DNA from: Hordeum vulgare subsp. vulgare
Lineage: Eukaryota; Streptophyta; Magnoliopsida; Poales; Poaceae
Assembly (NCBI RefSeq): GCF_904849725.1
Contig: NC_058520.1
Span: forward strand, 348,685,670-348,749,669
Length of the DNA: 64,000 nucleotides
Direction of reading: 5' to 3'
Shown here: one piece after another, positions 58,988-64,000 of the stretch
Layout: each line of letters starts with the position of its first letter
Numbering within the stretch: the stretch's first letter is position 1
The notes under the pieces: generated by a model
What the model was told of the DNA's origin: nothing
The model's input: the letters and a program-made list of their open reading frames with translations, nothing else
The model's database searches: none
Translations under genes and position numbers: made by a program

Positions 58988-59839
58988 TCCATCTGGGGGT
59001 TGGCTTTGCAAATTGTGTTCAATAGGATGAACAAGTGGGTGGGCATCGGCCTAGCCGACCAGTGGTTAACGCAAAGGTCTTCCATCACCAGTCGCGTTGC
59101 GCCAAACAGCTCTGCTAGCTATTTCATGTGATTACTCAGCTGAGATGGATGCTAGGGCACCTGGAATTGATGACAAAAAATCTTCTTCATGGGTCATCGG
59201 GGCGTGCAACATAGTGAGCGCATGGTCCACGGCTCTCTTCGGCGGGTCCTTGAAGGCGTGTGAGGAACACCATATTTGTGTAAGATGGGCAAACGGGCTA
59301 TCACCATAAATGCATTGAAGTAGGTATGACTTACGAGCAACAATCTGGTTCTCTTGATTGAGACTTCTGACCCAACCGGACCTAGATCTTGGCCTCTTTG
59401 TAGTTTAAGCTCGCCTTGGCGAGGTTTGCGGCAAGCTTCTTCTTGTCCTCCTTAAGGGATTCACACTCGGCGTAAATTCCCATCAGGTCCACCTCCACCT
59501 CCAGGACCCACGTCGTGTGATTATCACCGACCTCCTTCGCCATAGCCAGCTCCTTGCGGGGCTGCTCTGCCACAACCCTGTGTTGCTCGACCTATTGCTG
59601 AGCTGTTTCCAGCTCAGACTTAAGATTTCGAAGCAACTTGGAGGAATCTACAAGTACATTAGAAGTAAACTTTAGAGGCTAGCGCCACACCATTCCTTAA
59701 GACAGTTACAAATTACTAATCATCTTTTAAGATTTAACTTGAGGTTCACCCATCAACCTCTTCATCATCTACATGTCCTTTTCACACCTATCTAGTGTGT
59801 GGTTCATCCTCCAACTCCTTTGACTTGGACGCTGAAGAC
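58988..59839 (-). pseudogene. Antisense-ORF remnant of element I
   Basis: A minus-strand frame at 59573-59382 gives MAEQPRKELAMAKEVGDNH... followed by ECESLKEDKKKLAANLAKA, a coiled coil like the one in the antisense genes of A and D. Further left (about 59290-59150) the minus strand reads 'HAFKDPPKRAVDHALTML', comparable in place to the C-terminal domain. Splice-like junctions are probable but not resolved. The block ends at 59839 against the LTR of K. Confidence 0.5.
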
Positions 59840-61942
59840 TGTTGGGAAACGTTGCATGGGAAACAAAAAATTTCCTACACACACATAAGATCTATCCATG
59901 GTGATGACCATCTATGAGAGGAGATATCGGATCCACATACTCTTGTAGATTGCTAAGCTAGAAGCATTATGAAATGCGGTTGATGTAGTCAAACGTCTTC
60001 GCGATCCAAATCACAAGCCATCCCGTAATCCAATCATGATATAGTGCCGAACGGAGGGCACCTCCACATTCATCACACATAAAGCCTAATGACGATCTTC
60101 GCCTTCTTGAATCCAGCAAGAGGGGCGAAGAGGTAGATGAGTTCTCCAATAGCATGCCGGCATTGCGTTGTTGTTGGAGGACCTGATCCGACAAGGCTTC
60201 ACTGTGCACTGCCAAATTAGCCTACGGGTGTGACGAACTAGTGGAGGGAGAGGGGTTGCGCCATAGCTTGTGATGCGACTAGCCTCTCTCCTCTCCACTA
60301 TATATAGGTGGGAGGGAGGGGTGGCGCCCTAGGGGAAATCTCTAGGGTGTGGCCGGCGGCGCCCAAAGGGGACTAGTCCTCCTCCAATATTGTTTGGTGG
60401 AGGAGGAGTCTTGCTCCTAGTGGGTTTCCTCCCCAGCTCTCCTATTCGGCCAAATAGGCCCATGAGGCTGGCCGCCCAGCATACCAAGGGCTGGTGCGCC
60501 ACCTTTGGGACTATGTGGTTCCCCTCCGGGTGAGTGGCACCTCTTGGTGAAATCGCGGAACCCATTCGTCACTCCCGGTACATTACCAGAAATGGACGAA
60601 ATCTTTCCAGGACCTGAATATGTATTTCCTATATATGAATCTTCCTCTCCTGACCATTCTAGAACTCCTGTGACGTCCGGGATCTCATTGCGGACTCTGA
60701 ATAACATTTGGTCACAAACATACATAACTCAACTATACCAAAATGTTAACGAACCTTAAGTGTGTAGACCATGCGGTTTCGAGAACTATGTAGACATGAC
60801 CGAGATACTCTCCGGTCAATAACCAATAACGGGACCTGGATGCCCATATTGGCTCCTACATATTCTACGAAGATCTTTATTGGTTGAACCTCTATGTCAA
60901 GGATTCAACTAATCCTATTTGATATTCCCTTTGTCCGTCAGTATGTGACTTGCCTGAGATTCGATCGTCGGTATATCTATACCTAGTTCAATCTCGTTAC
61001 CCGTAATTCTCTTTACTTGTTCCATAATACAAAATCACGCGACTAACTCTTTAGTCACATTGCTTGAAAGGCTTGTTGTGATGTTGTATTACCCAGTGGG
61101 CCCTGAGATACCTCTCCGTCACACGGAGTGACAAATCCCAGTCTTGATCCGTGCCAACTCAACAGACACCCTCGGAGATACCTACATAGCACCTTTATAG
61201 TCACCCAGTTACGTTGCGACATTTGATACGCGCAAGGTATTACTCCGGTGTGAGTGATTTACATGATCTCATGGTCATAAGAATGTATACTTGACATGCA
61301 GAAAACTGTAGCTATAAACTGACACGATCACATGCTACATTCAGAGTTTGGGTCTTGTCCATCACATCATTCTCCTAATGATGTGATCCCATTATCGAGT
61401 GACAACTCTTGTCTATGGTCAAGAAACCTTGACCAGCGTTGATCAACGAGCTAATCCATTAGAGGCTTACTAGGGACAGTGTGTTGTCTACGTATCCACA
61501 CATGTATTTGAGTTCCCAATCAATACAATTCTAGCATGGATAATAAACGATTATCTTGAACAAGGTACTCTTCCCGTGTCAGTGAGTTACATAATCTCAT
61601 GGTCATAGGAACATATACGTAACATGCAGAAAACAGTAGCAATAAACTGACATGATCACATGCTACGTCCATAGTTTGGGTCTTGTCCATCACATCATTC
61701 TCCTAATGATGTGATCCTGTTATCAAGTGACAACTCTTGTCTATGGCTAGGAAACCTTGACCATCTTTAATTAACGAGCTAGTCCAATAGAGGATTACTA
61801 GGGACAGTGTGCTGTCTATGTATCCACACATGTATTTGAGTTGCCAATCAATACAATTCTAGCATGGATAATAAACGATTATCTTGAACAAGGAAATATA
61901 ATAATAACTATTTTATCATTGCCTCTAGGCATATTTCTAACA
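59840..61942 (-). repeat. 3' LTR of element K with internal duplication
   Basis: Minus strand starts TGTTAGAAATATGCC and ends GCAACGTTTCCCAACA. It is 2,103 bp, or 1,775 bp without the duplicated unit, matching the 1.79-1.81 kb LTRs in E. TATA box TATATATA near 60298-60307 (minus strand). Confidence 0.9.
61233..61888 (-). repeat. 328-bp tandem duplication in the U3 part of the K LTR
   Basis: Copies 61233-61560 and 61561-61888, spaced exactly 328 bp. Each starts with CAAGG, and a third CAAGG stands at 61889. The copies differ at many scattered positions but keep blocks such as 'atgatctcatggtcata', 'cacatcattctcctaatgat' and 'agcatggataataaacg'. Confidence 0.92.
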
Positions 61943-62025
61943 GTCTCCCAGTTGCACTAGAGTCAATAATCTAGCTCACATAATTATGTGATTTACATTG
62001 TAATGAACCTAACACCCGTACAGTT

Positions 62026-63004
62026 CTAGTGTTGATCATGTTTTGCTTGTGGAAGAGGCTTAGTCAACGGGTGTGCAACATTCAGATCTGTGTGCACTTT
62101 GCAAATACTTATGTCCTCCTCCTTGATGTAATCGCGGATGGAATTGAAACGTCGCTTTATGTTTATGGTCCTCTTGTGAAACCTAGGTTCCATTGCTAGA
62201 GAAATGGCACAAGTATTATCACGGAATAGAGTCATTGGATCTAGTGCACTGGGCACAACTCCAAGACCTGTCATGAACTCCTTCATCCAGACACCTACTT
62301 TACCCACCATCGAGGAAGCTATGTACTCCTCTTCGCATGTAGAATCAGCTACCACTCTTTGCTTGGAACTACACCACCTTACCGCACCCCCATTGGGAAT
62401 AAATACGTATCTGTTTTGAGATTTTGAATCATGTGGATCAATGTCAAAGCTTGCATCGATGTAACCTTTTACGACAAGCTCTTTATCACCTCCATACACG
62501 AGAAACATTTCCTTAGTCCTTTTCAGGTACTTCAAAATATTCTTGACCTTTGTCGAGTGTTCCATTCCTGGATCACTTGGAAACCTTCCTGCCATACTTA
62601 TGGCAAGGTTGACATCAGGTCATCTGCACAACATTGCATACATGATAGAGCCTATGGCTCAAGCATAGGGGACGACACTCGTATTTTCTCTATGTTCTGC
62701 AGTCACTGGGCATTGAGTCTTACTAAACTTCATACCTTGTAACACAAGCAAGGACACTTTCTTCGACCGTTCCCTTTTGAACTTCTTCAAAACCTTATCA
62801 AGGTATGTGCTCTATGAAAGTCCTATTGAAAGTCTCATCATAGTCAACTCCTTGAACTTGTGAAAACCCCTTTGCCACAAGTCGAGCTTTATAGACGATG
62901 ATATTACCGTCTACGTCTGTCTTCTTTTTAAAGATCCAGTTATTCTGAATAGCCTTTCGCCCTTCGGGTAATACTTCCAACATCCACACTTTGTTTTCAT
63001 ACAT
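62026..63004 (-). pseudogene. pol: RT start and RNase H of element K, RT core deleted
   Basis: Minus strand. The RT start is at 63004-62798: MYENKVWMLEVLPEGRKAIQ, NNWIFKKKTDVDGN, KARLVAKGFSQVQGVDYDET. It then jumps directly to 'YLDKVLKKFKRERSKK' (about 62800), 'VPYA.AIGSIMYAML' (about 62660) and RNase H at 62595-62026 (LVYGGDKELVVKGYIDASF, GGAVRWCSSKQRVVADST, HTDLNVAHPLTKPLPQAKH). The part with the YVDD catalytic box is missing. RNase H itself is open for 189 codons. Two stops lie at the RT end (about 62655 and 62630). Confidence 0.85.
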
Positions 63005-63265
63005 GGATCATATCTCGGATTTCATGGCCTCTTACCATTTGTTGGAATTCAGGCCCACCATCACTTCTCCATAGCTCGTAGGTTCATCGTTGTCCAACAA
63101 CATGACTGATAACATAGGGTTGCCATACCACTCAGGAGCACTATGTGCCCTTCTCGATCTACGAGGTTCGACAGCAACTTGATCTGAAGCTACATGATCA
63201 TCATTATCAGCTTCCTCTTCAACTCATGCACACTCCACAGAAACCTCTTTCTGCGCTGCACTACT

Positions 63266-63953
63266 TTATGGTTGAAGTAGAGGTTCTATAACCTCATCAA
63301 GTTCTATCTTCCTCCCACTCAATTGTTTTGAGAGAAACTCTTTCTTAAGAAAAGTTCTGTTTTTAGAGAAAAACACTTCGCCTTCGGATCTGAGATACAA
63401 GGTATACCCAACTGTCTCTTTTGGATATCCTATGAAGACATATTTCTCAACTTTAGGCTCCAGCTTTTCAGGCCGGAGTTGTTTGACATAAGCATCGCAT
63501 CTCCAAACTTGAAGAAACGACAACTTTGGTTTCTTGCGAAACCACAGTTCATATGGCATCGTCTCAAAGGATTTTGATGACGCCCTATTTAAAGTGAATG
63601 AAGTTGTCTCCAATGCATAACCCCAAAATGATAATGGAAAATCGTTAAGAGACATTATAGAATGAACCATATCCAATAAAGTACGATTATGACGTTCGAA
63701 TACACCATTACGATGTGGTGTTCCATGCAGAGTCAACTATGAAACAACTCCACATCCATGGAGATATGATTTGAGTAGATATGGTGTAGATTTGAGTGCC
63801 AAACTCATAACTCAGGTATTCTCCTCCTTGATCAGATGGTAGGAATTTGATCTTCTTGTTATGATGATTTTCTACTTCACTCTGAAATTGCTTGAACTTT
63901 TCAAACATTTCAAATTTATGTTTCATTAAGTAAACATAGCCATATCTACTCAA
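63266..63953 (-). pseudogene. pol: Integrase of element K, C-terminal part
   Basis: Minus strand, two overlapping frames. 63953-63708 has VYLMKHKFEMFEKFKQF and FLPSDQGGEYLS, with the second catalytic Asp in the D of SDQGG. 63736-63266 has TPHRNGVFERHNRTLLDMV, with the catalytic Glu in FER, then FLQVWRCDAYVKQLRPEKLE and KYVFIGYPKETVGYTLYL. A shift near 63720-63740 separates them. The upstream part lies outside the window. Between integrase and RT (63005-63265) a linker with several stops is present. Confidence 0.85.
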
Positions 63954-64000
63954 ATCATCGATGAAGGTGAGAAAATAACGATAACCACCGCGGGCCTATA

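Larger units (their letters stand above)
48348..59839 (+). mobile_element. Gypsy retrotransposon I, interrupted by H and J
   Basis: LTR 48348-48812, leader 48813-48985, gag 52695-about 54830, and a minus-strand antisense-ORF remnant at 58988-59839. Element H (48991-52689) and element J (about 54831-58987) lie inside. Protease, RT, RNase H and integrase are missing between gag and the antisense remnant. J is also truncated at that point, so one large deletion probably removed the pol of I together with the rest of J. No 3' LTR is seen before element K starts at 59840. Confidence 0.65.
59840..64000 (-). mobile_element. Copia retrotransposon, Angela/BARE type, 3' half (element K)
   Basis: Minus strand: integrase, shortened RT, RNase H, purine tract (complement of 61943-61950, TGGGAGAC) and 3' LTR 61942-59840. 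The 5' part lies beyond the window. The element is defective because the RT core is deleted, and its LTR has an internal 328-bp duplication. Confidence 0.88.

Overview
This window is nuclear DNA of a large-genome grass, most probably a Triticeae species (wheat, barley, Aegilops or a close relative). The clues are LTRs beginning TGTTGGAAATATGCCC (the Angela/BARE-1/WIS group of Copia), a 1.4-kb LTR running from TGACACGTCTC to GGGTTATCA (Sabrina-like Gypsy), and LTRs beginning TGATACRTCTCC. I see no cellular gene, tRNA, rRNA or CRISPR array. Almost every base can be placed in a nest of LTR retrotransposons, and most coding regions are broken by stops and frameshifts. Family names come from memory of LTR ends; structure, borders and target-site duplications (TSDs) are read from the sequence.

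Layout. (1) 1-689: edge of a Gypsy element on the minus strand. (2) 690-15212: a minus-strand non-autonomous Gypsy element (called B). Its LTR is split by a 9.8-kb Gypsy element (A, 2666-12470, imperfect TSD CCCGG/CCCGA) and by a solo LTR (about 13459-14953). A itself carries a hAT-like MITE in its polymerase gene. (3) 15213-15977: a Copia gag fragment cut by element D (15978-28527, TSD GGTTA). D is a 12.5-kb Tat-type Gypsy with gag, pol, a 70-bp tandem array, and a large spliced gene on the opposite strand. (4) 28533-29648: unassigned DNA and a Gypsy LTR fragment. (5) 29649-46311: Copia element E (Angela/BARE type). Its pol holds a solo LTR (36071-37881, TSD ATGTG) and, 45 bp further on, a complete 6.7-kb non-autonomous element F (37927-44607, TSD TGATC). 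(6) 46312-48347: truncated minus-strand relative of F (G). (7) 48348-59839: Gypsy element I, split by H (48991-52689, one LTR only, flanked by GTCAT) and by a truncated Sabrina-like element J (about 54831-58987). (8) 59840-64000: minus-strand Copia element K, running off the window, with a 328-bp duplication in its LTR.

How the parts work together. A, D and E once carried the usual gag, protease, reverse transcriptase, RNase H and integrase; J retains gag and protease, and K the later pol domains. F, B, G and H have no polymerase and must have depended on enzymes supplied in trans. A, D and I share a further module: an antisense gene between pol and the 3' LTR, transcribed toward pol. In D its six exons can be traced with canonical splice sites and matching phases. 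Stop codons in D are almost all TAG or TGA, as expected if methylated CAG, CGA and TGG codons decayed by C-to-T change.
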